Below, one piece after another: positions 1 through 6,853 of a stretch of DNA of 8,068 nt. The DNA is from Nitrospirota bacterium. Lineage in GTDB: Bacteria > Nitrospirota > Thermodesulfovibrionia > Thermodesulfovibrionales > Magnetobacteriaceae. The stretch's first letter is position 1; the number at the start of each line of letters is the position of its first letter. Under the pieces are notes generated by a model. The model saw only the letters and a list, made by a program, of their open reading frames with translations. It searched no databases and was not told the origin of the DNA. The DNA is taken from NCBI GenBank assembly GCA_015233485.1, contig JADFXO010000172.1:1-8068 (forward strand), read 5' to 3'. A program made the translations under genes and the position numbers.

Positions 1-24
1 CGTCACTTTTCAGGCGTCACTTTT
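1..24. repeat. Short direct repeat at the window edge
   Basis: The 10-base unit CGTCACTTTT occurs at 1-10 and again at 15-24, separated by CAGG. Closely spaced short repeats of this kind occur at the ends of some insertion sequences (IS21-type elements carry multiple terminal repeats), but no transposase is visible and the left flank is cut off. It could also be chance in AT-rich spacer. The rest of the spacer up to 68 shows only a small palindrome, GGCTTTAAGCC (45-55). Confidence 0.35.
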
Positions 25-68
25 TTAATTCCCACCTTCGAAATGGCTTTAAGCCGCTATCGCTAAGT

Positions 69-866
69 TCACTCTTCCCGCATGTCCCTGCAATCCTTTG
101 ATTTAACGCATATGATAAGCGGGCAGTTTTTGCAGACGTCGGCGCCGGGGAATTGATCGCCGGGCCTTGTAATCGAGGAACTTCCATGCAGTTTTTTCCT
201 GTCTAACAGTCTTTGAGTTGTCTTTTCTATGTGCCTGCCCGGAATCATGACATTTATTTCACCGCGTTCGGTCTTTCCTGAGTTATAACTGCCGCTGCAG
301 GCCGTTACCATGTTCAATGTGTTGTCATTGTAAGAAAATACGCACCCCCCGCAGGCAGATGAGTTCATTGTCAGAGACGGTCTCAACGGATGTACGTCCA
401 GGGCGGCCATATAGTCAGCTATCAGGTGGTACGCCTGCATTGTGTCACAGTAAAAATGAACGACATCAGGCGTGAAATATGAATCAGAAAGGGGCGAAAC
501 GACAAAGGCCTTTAACTGCCCCTCCGGTAAACGAGACTTACTTTTTACAAATCTTTCGGCTTGCTCTGCGTTTTGAGCATATTTTAGGTGACTTTTGATT
601 TCAGCGTCATCCAGAGGTTTCCACCCAAATACATAATCCGCATTCGTGCAGCCCAAAGTCTCTTTTGTCCCTAAAATAGTCTGCCCCTTCATCCTCGGAC
701 CAATTTCAAATTGACAGAATGTTATAGGATGAACTGGTATGTGGTAAGAAGCATTATTTTTAAAATCCTCAAGTTCCCTATCGCTAAAAATAAATTTAAC
801 GGCAATCGGCAAGTGCATAAGCCTAAGCTCTTCCATAAGGATATGTTGTATTTCTTTGTAGTTCAC
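69..866 (-). CDS. DUF169 family protein with cysteine-rich C-terminus
   Basis: The 265-residue protein matches the DUF169 family in layout: an N-terminal helix followed by a 'LP.AVKF' strand (residues 19-25), a central FCQ/LGC region (C51, C73) and an ACGGC segment (171-175) followed by a TACSG-like segment (C190). No reaction is established for the family; members are soluble, and no signal peptide or membrane segment is seen here. The C-terminus carries C245, C248, C253 and C259 in a CxxC-x4-C-x5-C pattern, which could bind an iron-sulfur cluster or a metal; that is inference. The start is GTG (864-866 on the plus strand), chosen because GAGG lies 7 bases upstream and the conserved N-terminus begins there. 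The gene is transcribed away from the phosphohexomutase and shows no operon partner in the window. The family call is fairly sure; the function is unknown. Confidence 0.85.
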   Translation of the reverse strand: MNYKEIQHILMEELRLMHLPIAVKFIFSDRELEDFKNNASYHIPVHPITFCQFEIGPRMKGQTILGTKETLGCTNADYVFGWKPLDDAEIKSHLKYAQNAEQAERFVKSKSRLPEGQLKAFVVSPLSDSYFTPDVVHFYCDTMQAYHLIADYMAALDVHPLRPSLTMNSSACGGCVFSYNDNTLNMVTACSGSYNSGKTERGEINVMIPGRHIEKTTQRLLDRKKLHGSSSITRPGDQFPGADVCKNCPLIICVKSKDCRDMREE

Positions 867-900
867 TGGATTACCTCATTTTTTTATCATTTATAACGTC

Positions 901-930
901 AGTATACACCAAAAAATACAAGTGAGTAAA
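901..930 (-). promoter_or_regulatory. Possible sigma70-type promoter for the DUF169 gene
   Basis: Read on the minus strand, TTTACT (925-930) and TATACT (901-906) are separated by 18 bases. The -10 matches the consensus at five of six positions and the -35 at four. The predicted transcript would have a leader of roughly 30 bases before the GTG start. This is a by-eye match only, in AT-rich spacer where such matches are common. Confidence 0.3.
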
Positions 931-937
931 GGGTAAC

Positions 938-966
938 TTGAATTTTAACCGCGTTTGTTGTATCAT
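938..966 (+). promoter_or_regulatory. Possible sigma70-type promoter for the phosphohexomutase gene
   Basis: TTGAAT (938-943) and TATCAT (961-966) are separated by the ideal 17 bases, with four and five of six consensus matches. The start of transcription would fall near 973, giving a leader of about 50 bases that contains the hairpin at 997-1012. It is the best promoter match in the window, but is unsupported beyond sequence. Confidence 0.4.
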
Positions 967-996
967 CTCCATACCCCTTGCGGGTTTGCTGTTTCT

Positions 997-1020
997 GCCC
1001 CTGTTTCGGGGCTGAGGAGG
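997..1020 (+). promoter_or_regulatory. Leader hairpin and ribosome binding site of the phosphohexomutase gene
   Basis: GCCCC (997-1001) and GGGGC (1008-1012) can pair around a 6-base loop. One base after the stem begins GAGGAGG (1014-1020), which sits 5 bases before the ATG at 1026. The strong ribosome binding site decides in favour of ATG 1026 over the in-frame TTG at 978. The hairpin's closeness to the site could affect ribosome access; that is inference. Confidence 0.5.
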
Positions 1021-1025
1021 TATTG

Positions 1026-2711
1026 ATGAAAAAACTCGTTTTCAGCAGGGCGAGGCAGTGGGCCAGCCTGCCAGTGTTTGACGAAGAAACGAGATTGGAG
1101 ATTCAGCGGCTGCTCGACGGCACTGATAACAACGAATTGACCGACAGGTTTTACCGGCAGCTTGAATTTGGCACGGGCGGCCTACGCGGAGTCCTCGGCG
1201 CGGGTACAAACAGGATGAATGTCTATACGGTACGAATAGCAACCGCCGGATTGGCGCATTATCTGTTGAGCATGTACAAAGGCATGGATACTGCCGTTTG
1301 TATTGCATTTGATTCAAGACATAACTCAGGGGTATTTGCCAGAGAGACTGCCCGTGTGTTCGCCGCCCATGGCATAAAATCATATCTGTTTGACTCGTTA
1401 AGGCCTGTACCGGAGTTGTCCTTTTGCGTGCGATACAAGAGAGCCGCCGCGGGTGTGTGCATCACCGCCTCGCACAATCCCCCGGAATATAACGGATACA
1501 AGGTATATTTCGGCGATGGCGGGCAGATTATCCATCCTCACGACTTAAATATCATAAACGAGGTAAATAAGGTAACGGATATTTCAGGTATACCCGTTGT
1601 GCCGTTTGACGATGCCTTAGACAGTGGTCTAATAGAATACATTGGCCGTGAAATTGACGAGGCATACCTGAACGAAATCCTAAGGCAGTCGATTCGCCCG
1701 ATTAACGAAAGTCTTACCATTGTCTATACACCGCTGCATGGCTCCGGTTACAGGCTCATCCCTGAGATACTCAGAAGAAAGGGGTTCACGGCCGCAGACA
1801 TCTGCCTCGTCGAAGAACAGGCAGCGCCCGACGGGAATTTTCCAACCGTAAAGGTTCCAAATCCCGAAGACAGGGAAACCTTTTCAATCGCACTGCAGTA
1901 CGCCGCAAGGACAAACGCCGACATCGTACTTGCCACCGACCCCGACTGTGACAGAATTGGGGCTGCCGTAAAGGACCTGAACGCTGAGCATGTCTTACTA
2001 AACGGCAACCAGGTGGGGGCGCTGCTTACGGATTATATTTTAGCCGGTCTCATGGATGCCGGTATGCTGCAAAGCAACAGGGCATCGGTTGTGAAGACCA
2101 TCGTGACCACCGGCTTAATCAAAGATATATGCGACGGCTATTCTGTCCAGTGTGTAGAGCTTCTGACGGGTTTTAAGTACATCGGGCAGTGGATTAAGCT
2201 CAACCCCGACAGGGATTTCATCTTTGGGGCAGAGGAATCATATGGCTATCTGCGCGGCACATACGCGCGTGACAAGGACGGCGTCCTTGCTGCCAGCTTA
2301 ATCTGCGAAATGGCCTCTTATTATAAATCGCTCGGGTCGTCCCTTTATGAGAGACTCCAACATATTTATAAAAAATACGGCTATTATTGTGAATCCCTCG
2401 TCTCCATTACAATGAAAGGCCAGGAGGGACACAAAGGCATTATGTCAATTATGGATTCACTGAGAACTGAGCCGAAAAAGCTGCTTGGCGGCCTTGAATT
2501 TCAGGAAATCAGAGACTATAAAGACGGGGTCTCAGGTCTGCCGCGCTCAAACGTGTTATCGTTTCTTTTTCGCGATGGCTCCAGGGTAGTTGTCAGGCCT
2601 TCGGGTACTGAGCCTAAAATCAAGTATTACTTCATGGTAAAAGGCGTATCGGAAGTGAGCGCTGAAATACGCAACAAAGAACTTCAGGAGGCGTTTATCC
2701 CCCCACACTGA
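1026..2711 (+). CDS. pgcA: Phosphoglucomutase/phosphomannomutase (alpha-D-phosphohexomutase, PgcA type)
   Basis: This cytoplasmic enzyme interconverts hexose 1-phosphate and 6-phosphate, typically glucose, feeding nucleotide-sugar and glycogen or envelope sugar synthesis. The 561-residue product has all four family signatures in order: FGTGGLRG near residue 50; the phosphoserine loop TASHNPP (147-153) with catalytic S149; the magnesium loop DPDCDR (305-310) with D305, D307 and D309; the sugar-specificity loop GAEESYG (401-407); and the phosphate-binding RPSGTEPK (524-531). Length and N-terminus (FGTGG.RG..GAGTNRMN..TVR) match Bacillus PgcA, about 580 residues. An in-frame TTG at 978 would add 16 residues, four of them cysteine and unlike the family, so ATG 1026 is preferred. 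Glucose versus mannose preference cannot be settled from sequence. It stands alone: 376 bases separate it from the next gene, and no clear rho-independent terminator follows. Confidence 0.95.
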   Translation: MKKLVFSRARQWASLPVFDEETRLEIQRLLDGTDNNELTDRFYRQLEFGTGGLRGVLGAGTNRMNVYTVRIATAGLAHYLLSMYKGMDTAVCIAFDSRHNSGVFARETARVFAAHGIKSYLFDSLRPVPELSFCVRYKRAAAGVCITASHNPPEYNGYKVYFGDGGQIIHPHDLNIINEVNKVTDISGIPVVPFDDALDSGLIEYIGREIDEAYLNEILRQSIRPINESLTIVYTPLHGSGYRLIPEILRRKGFTAADICLVEEQAAPDGNFPTVKVPNPEDRETFSIALQYAARTNADIVLATDPDCDRIGAAVKDLNAEHVLLNGNQVGALLTDYILAGLMDAGMLQSNRASVVKTIVTTGLIKDICDGYSVQCVELLTGFKYIGQWIKLNPDRDFIFGAEESYGYLRGTYARDKDGVLAASLICEMASYYKSLGSSLYERLQHIYKKYGYYCESLVSITMKGQEGHKGIMSIMDSLRTEPKKLLGGLEFQEIRDYKDGVSGLPRSNVLSFLFRDGSRVVVRPSGTEPKIKYYFMVKGVSEVSAEIRNKELQEAFIPPH

Positions 2712-3087
2712 GGTAAAAGAGCAGGGGCTTTCGGATGCTGAACTGTACAGAATCAGGACGGTGGTGTCAATATCCACTGCCCAATAGGCAATGCAGGCCT
2801 TGTTACCCTTGATAGCTGCGCTTCCAACGATACTTAATACACGGTCATATAATTTCCAAAAGGCTGAAGATTTTACTATTCCCTGATTCAAAATCACCGG
2901 CATTAGTATAAAGGCGACGGGCACAACACAAAGGCGGCCGTTTAAATCCGTCATGTAGTTTTTCCCCGCCCTCTTTAACATTCTGTCATTATCATCGTGC
3001 GTTTGCCTTGGGCCGGCTTCCGCGAAAAGTTGAAATCAAGCCGCCAATTATGTTAGATTTATATGCGCATGGAGGAATGCCAATACA
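2712..3087. other. Intergenic region without a convincing gene
   Basis: This 376-base stretch holds no plus-strand ORF of note; frames are broken by several stops. The minus strand is open through the whole area (2556-2981) with an ATG at 2979-2981, but the frame runs 156 bases into the antisense of the phosphohexomutase and has no recognisable domain or good ribosome binding site. A gene remnant cannot be excluded. The right end carries the possible promoter and translation start of the downstream operon, and an inverted repeat, CGGCTT (3014-3019) with AAGCCG (3038-3043). Confidence 0.5.
3030..3059 (+). promoter_or_regulatory. Possible promoter of the radical SAM/glycolipid operon
   Basis: TTGAAA (3030-3035) and TAGATT (3054-3059) are separated by 18 bases, with five and four of six consensus matches. 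The -35 lies between the arms of the imperfect inverted repeat CGGCTT/AAGCCG (3014-3019 and 3038-3043), a layout that could suit a repressor or activator site. GGAGG (3071-3075) follows, 12 bases before the ATG at 3088, which is longer than usual spacing. Confidence 0.3.
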
Positions 3088-4587
3088 ATGAAAATAACCC
3101 TGATTAGCCCGTACCCTGATATAACCACCTTCGGGTTAAGGACAATATCGGCGTATCTCAAACAACATGGACACCAGACACAGATGCTATTTCTGCCAGA
3201 CCCGCAAGGTGACAACATCGTCTTTGGCAAGGACAGATACGAGGCTCACACCATGGATGAGATGGTAGAGATATGCAGGGGGGCCGATTTAATCGGGATA
3301 ACGCTGATGACGAATCATTTTGACTGTGCCGTACAGATTACAAAAAAAATAAAATCTGCCCTGACTACTCCTGTGATATGGGGCGGCGTACATCCCACCA
3401 TCAGGCCGAAAGAGTGTCTTGAGTTCGCCGACATGGTTTGTGTAGGCGACGGTGAGGAGGCAATGCTCGAAGTTGCCAACAATATTGCCGAAGGCAGGGA
3501 CTGCTCCGGTGCCGGCAATATTTGGAGTAAATCCAACGGCAGTATAATTAAAAACCCCGTCAGACCGCTTTCTGGCAGCCTTGACAGCTATCCTATGCCG
3601 GATTACTCGTTTACCGGGCACTATGCTATGTCAGATGGGCAAATTGTGCCGCTGACAAACGCCCTAACAAAGCAATTTCTTGAGCGTGGAACTGTGTCGG
3701 TCTATCTGAAGAGAATCGGTTATCAGACAATGACCGGCAGGGGGTGTCCGCATAAGTGCACCTACTGTATCAACGACACCATCAAAAACCTCTACAGCGG
3801 CAAGGGTTATTTAAGGTGGAGAACTACCGGCCATGTCATCGGCGAACTCCTGTGGGTGAAAGAGCATATGCCCTATATCGGCTTTATCTGGATCTCAGAT
3901 GATGCGTTTTTTGCCCGCGGGTTGAAAAATATTGAGGAATTTTGTAAGGAATACAAGGAGAAGATTGCGCTTCCGTTTTCGTGTCTGGCAAGCCCTCTCA
4001 CAGTGACGGAGGAGAAGATGGAACTGCTTGTTGACGCCGGCCTGTTATATCTTCAAATGGGTGTTGAGAGTGCCAGCAAGAGGATTCAGGACCTCTTTAA
4101 CCGCTCAGCCATGTCAAACGACAAGATGATGAGCGCCATCAATATAATCAACAAGTACAAAGACAAGATGTACCCGCCCAGCTATGACTTCATCCTCGAC
4201 GTCCCCTATGAGACAGACAAAGACAAGATAGAGAGTCTCAGGTTTATCTCCGGGATGCCAAAACCCTTTCGCCTTCAGCCATTTTCCCTCGTCCTCTATC
4301 CCGATACAAAACTCTACAATATGGCCAGGGACGACGGCCTTATCGCAGACGACAAGAGGGACATCTACTCAAAGTCCTACACCATGAGGCAGCCCAATTA
4401 TTTGAATCTCCTTATGACGGTCGCAAGGGGCGGTAAATTCCCGAATGCCCTGTTAAAATTCCTCACTGCCCCAGGCATCGTTGACGTCTTAAACAGCAAG
4501 GCGCTAAGGCCTGTGTTTAAGCGCTTCTATGTCGGCCTGCAACGGGCCTGCCGGCTGGCAAAGGGCCTTGGTGGAGGCCGGCAATAA
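3088..4587 (+). CDS. B12-binding domain radical SAM protein 1
   Basis: The 499-residue product is a class B type radical SAM enzyme: it should cleave S-adenosylmethionine with a [4Fe-4S] cluster and probably use cobalamin for methyl transfer or a rearrangement. The N-terminal Rossmann-like domain (about 1-145) starts MKITLISPYPD and has WGGVHPT (98-104) and VGDGEEA (119-125), typical of this domain; the DxHxxG cobalamin-ligand motif is not evident. The cluster motif is CPHKCTYC with C220, C224 and C227, preceded by a linker of about 70 residues. Further TIM-barrel landmarks are SDDAFF (270-275) and MGVESAS (324-330). A basic C-terminal tail (about 440-499) could touch the membrane. It is the first gene of a four-gene operon with a second enzyme of the same class, a glycosyltransferase and an acyltransferase, which suggests a lipid or glycolipid substrate. 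The substrate is not identifiable. Confidence 0.9.
   Translation: MKITLISPYPDITTFGLRTISAYLKQHGHQTQMLFLPDPQGDNIVFGKDRYEAHTMDEMVEICRGADLIGITLMTNHFDCAVQITKKIKSALTTPVIWGGVHPTIRPKECLEFADMVCVGDGEEAMLEVANNIAEGRDCSGAGNIWSKSNGSIIKNPVRPLSGSLDSYPMPDYSFTGHYAMSDGQIVPLTNALTKQFLERGTVSVYLKRIGYQTMTGRGCPHKCTYCINDTIKNLYSGKGYLRWRTTGHVIGELLWVKEHMPYIGFIWISDDAFFARGLKNIEEFCKEYKEKIALPFSCLASPLTVTEEKMELLVDAGLLYLQMGVESASKRIQDLFNRSAMSNDKMMSAINIINKYKDKMYPPSYDFILDVPYETDKDKIESLRFISGMPKPFRLQPFSLVLYPDTKLYNMARDDGLIADDKRDIYSKSYTMRQPNYLNLLMTVARGGKFPNALLKFLTAPGIVDVLNSKALRPVFKRFYVGLQRACRLAKGLGGGRQ
4573..4587 (+). promoter_or_regulatory. Ribosome binding site and ATAA stop/start junction between the two radical SAM genes
   Basis: GGAGG (4573-4577) sits 6 bases before an ATA codon (4584-4586) that overlaps the upstream TAA stop (4585-4587). 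Translation read from this ATA gives RVLLIQSYLGGGERLVFPLG after the start residue, the usual beginning of a cobalamin-binding domain. No ATG, GTG or TTG occurs in this frame between the stop at 4518 and GTG 4632. One G-to-A change at 4586 would turn an ordinary ATGA overlap into this ATAA. Confidence 0.6.
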
Positions 4588-5867
4588 GAGTTCTCCTCAT
4601 TCAATCCTACCTCGGAGGCGGTGAGCGCCTGGTGTTCCCGCTCGGACTGGCCTGCCTTAAGGCACAGCTCACTACTCACGAAGTCAGGGTCATTGACCTC
4701 AACGTGTGCAATAAACCGTTTGATAAGTTAAGGGATACCCTCATGGCCTTTTGTCCCGAAATCATAGGGATTTCTATAAGGAATATCGATTCGACCAATA
4801 AACGGCAGGTGGTGTTTTATTATAATTATATTAAAGATACCTTGGACGTAATAAAGCAGGTATCGGATGCAGTGGTAGTATCGGGCGGGTCCGGGTTTTC
4901 TATGTTCGCTGAGGAGATTATGAAAGATGAGCAGAGAATTGACTTTGGGGTATTTCTTGAAGGCGAGATAACATTCCCCCTTATCATCGAAAACATCTCG
5001 GAGCCTGAGAAGGTTGCCTCTGTTTATTATCGAAAAAACGGCGAGGTACTCTTTACAGGCAAGGCCGCGTCCTCCGATGTAAGTATCTTAAATGCCCCGC
5101 TGCGGGCCGAAATGAATATCGGGGAATACAGGAAGGCAAGCGACGCCATAGGGGTAGAAACCAAGAGGGGTTGCGCCTTAAACTGCACATATTGTATTTA
5201 TGGCTTTTTAAACGGCAAGTCCATGAGATTAAGGCGCCCGCCGGATGTAGTTGATGAGATCGAAGAACTGGCCGTAAACAGCGGGGTAACGGAATTTACC
5301 TTTGTTGATTCCATGTTCAACGTACCCAAAAGACATGCAGGGGAGATATGTGAGGAGCTTATTCGCCGCGATATAAAAGGCCTGTCATGGTCGGCTTGGT
5401 TTAGTGAAAAGTCAATGGATAAGGAGTTTATAGCGCTCATTAAACGTGCCGGCTGTAAGACAACCATCCTGTCGCCTGACGGCTTTTCAGACACAGTCCT
5501 TGAAAGACTTGGCAAAAATATAACTAAAGGCGATATCCTCAGGACATATGAACTGCTCAGGGCCTCAGGCGGCATTGAGGTAAGCTATAATTTCTTTAAG
5601 AACCCGCCGGGACAAGATGTTAAGACATTTATAGAGCTGACGGCGTTTTCCCTAAAAGCCAAGTTGCAGATGGGCGACAGGGTTCACTTTGAGTTTAACT
5701 CAATGAGAATCGAACCCCACACAGCGCTATACAAAACTGCCCTTGCCGAGGGCATCGTTGCCGGGGGCGAGGACCTTCTATATCCGAAATACTATACCAA
5801 CCCGGGCACCCCCTACATTGAGACAATGTTTAACGCCCTTATAAGACTAAAAGAGCTGAGGCGCTGA
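4584..5867 (+). CDS. B12-binding domain radical SAM protein 2, probable non-standard ATA start
   Basis: A second class B type radical SAM enzyme, 427 residues if started at ATA 4584. The N-terminal domain (about 1-160) has the expected first strand RVLLIQS, then PLGLACLKA, IGISIRNID and GGSGFSMFAEEI, ending in FLEGE. The cluster motif CALNCTYC gives C197, C201 and C204, followed by a radical SAM barrel to about residue 400. The first standard start is GTG 4632, giving 411 residues, but it removes the first strand and has GGAGG 13 bases away, whereas ATA 4584 has one at 6 bases. The coordinates here follow the longer reading. The two radical SAM proteins differ in motif and linker, so this is not a recent tandem copy. 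By context it would act on the same lipid or sugar product as its neighbours. Family sure, start uncertain, substrate unknown. Confidence 0.85.
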   Translation: MRVLLIQSYLGGGERLVFPLGLACLKAQLTTHEVRVIDLNVCNKPFDKLRDTLMAFCPEIIGISIRNIDSTNKRQVVFYYNYIKDTLDVIKQVSDAVVVSGGSGFSMFAEEIMKDEQRIDFGVFLEGEITFPLIIENISEPEKVASVYYRKNGEVLFTGKAASSDVSILNAPLRAEMNIGEYRKASDAIGVETKRGCALNCTYCIYGFLNGKSMRLRRPPDVVDEIEELAVNSGVTEFTFVDSMFNVPKRHAGEICEELIRRDIKGLSWSAWFSEKSMDKEFIALIKRAGCKTTILSPDGFSDTVLERLGKNITKGDILRTYELLRASGGIEVSYNFFKNPPGQDVKTFIELTAFSLKAKLQMGDRVHFEFNSMRIEPHTALYKTALAEGIVAGGEDLLYPKYYTNPGTPYIETMFNALIRLKELRR

Positions 5868-5872
5868 TACAA

Positions 5873-6853
5873 ATGGAAAGACAACCTGTCTCTGCCGTAG
5901 TGGTAACTTACAATCGCAAGGAACTCCTGCTTGAGTGCCTTGAGGCCCTGAAGGGCCAGACCGTGCCCTTAGACGCCATATACTTAATAGACAACGCCTC
6001 AACCGATGCCACACCCCAAAGGCTCCTTGAGGCAGGCTTCATAGACATTATTCCAACTGACGGCGTAACAGAACCCGTCGAGTCTCATAAAACATTAAGC
6101 GGTGTGGCCGCCATAGACATATACTACGTGCGGATGCACAGGAACACGGGAGGCGCGGGGGGATTTCACGAGGGGGTACGTCGTGCGTATGAGCGTGGCG
6201 CGCACTGGCTCTGGCTGATGGACGACGATGTGGAGCCGGTTAAAAACGCCCTTGAGGTGATGTTGTCGTTTACGGCGGCGGGGGAGTGCGTCCTGCCGAA
6301 CAAGAAATTCTCCGACGGTACCGTCCTTGGTGACGACAGCCATTTCTCCCTGAGCATGGGGAAGATGATGCCGGTAAGGAATGGGGAGTTTGCCCAAAAC
6401 TGCAGGTTTTCGTTTAAAAACTACGCCACATTTGAGGGGATGCTGATAAGCCGTCGCATTGTTGAACAGATCGGCTATCCAGACAGGAGATTTTTCTACC
6501 TCGGAGATGATTTTGTCTATGGCCTCATGGCATCTTTATATACAAACATCGTGTTTATCAAAGACGGACTGTTTTACAAAAAGCTGAAACGGCAGGACGC
6601 GAAAAGCCTCATGGGCAGAGAGAGCATAAGGCTCAAGGATATGGAAATCTACTACAGGGTAAGAAACATGTTTTTGATATTTGAGTATATGAAAAAGATA
6701 GGCACGTTTTCGCCTCTGGCGTATGTCTCGTTATTTATGAACGTCATAAAGTCCGCCATAGGCATCGTAGTGTACGACAAGAGCCTACGAAGGCTCTATC
6801 TCTTGTTTAAGGGCCTGATAGACGGCGTACTGAAAAAGTTTACCAAATGGTAA
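5873..6853 (+). CDS. Family 2 glycosyltransferase (GlfT1/rhamnosyltransferase-like)
   Basis: The 326-residue product has a GT-A fold typical of inverting family 2 transferases that use nucleotide sugars at the inner face of the membrane. Visible landmarks are VVVTYNR (9-15), IDNAST near 39-44, NTGGAGGF (91-98), WLWLMDDDVEP (112-122) with the metal-binding aspartates D117-D119, FEGMLIS (187-193) and FFYLGDDF (207-214) with D212/D213 as candidate catalytic acids. The NTGGAGGF and DDD region resembles galactofuranosyl- and rhamnosyltransferases of COG1216. The C-terminal third has a hydrophobic stretch (about 280-300) and basic residues, consistent with peripheral membrane contact. ATG lies 5 bases after the stop of the second radical SAM gene, so translation is probably coupled. 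Donor and acceptor sugars cannot be read from sequence. Confidence 0.9.
   Translation: MERQPVSAVVVTYNRKELLLECLEALKGQTVPLDAIYLIDNASTDATPQRLLEAGFIDIIPTDGVTEPVESHKTLSGVAAIDIYYVRMHRNTGGAGGFHEGVRRAYERGAHWLWLMDDDVEPVKNALEVMLSFTAAGECVLPNKKFSDGTVLGDDSHFSLSMGKMMPVRNGEFAQNCRFSFKNYATFEGMLISRRIVEQIGYPDRRFFYLGDDFVYGLMASLYTNIVFIKDGLFYKKLKRQDAKSLMGRESIRLKDMEIYYRVRNMFLIFEYMKKIGTFSPLAYVSLFMNVIKSAIGIVVYDKSLRRLYLLFKGLIDGVLKKFTKW

Noticed and set aside
711..896. 61-codon plus-strand ORF opposite the DUF169 gene start
   Set aside because: Antisense shadow of a well-supported gene, with no ribosome binding site or recognisable domain.
978..1025. In-frame TTG start extending the phosphohexomutase by 16 residues
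   Set aside because: The extension lies across the leader hairpin and ribosome binding site, its cysteine-rich peptide is unlike the family, and ATG 1026 has an ideal GAGGAGG.
3063..3107. Short ORF starting ATG 3063 and a MPIQ mini-ORF at 3077-3091 overlapping the start of radical SAM gene 1
   Set aside because: The MPIQ start is only one base from GGAGG, too close for normal initiation, and neither peptide has support. Translational coupling remains possible but unproven.
5198..5575. 125-codon minus-strand ORF inside radical SAM gene 2
   Set aside because: Antisense shadow of a clear coding region; low-complexity serine-rich product with no domain.
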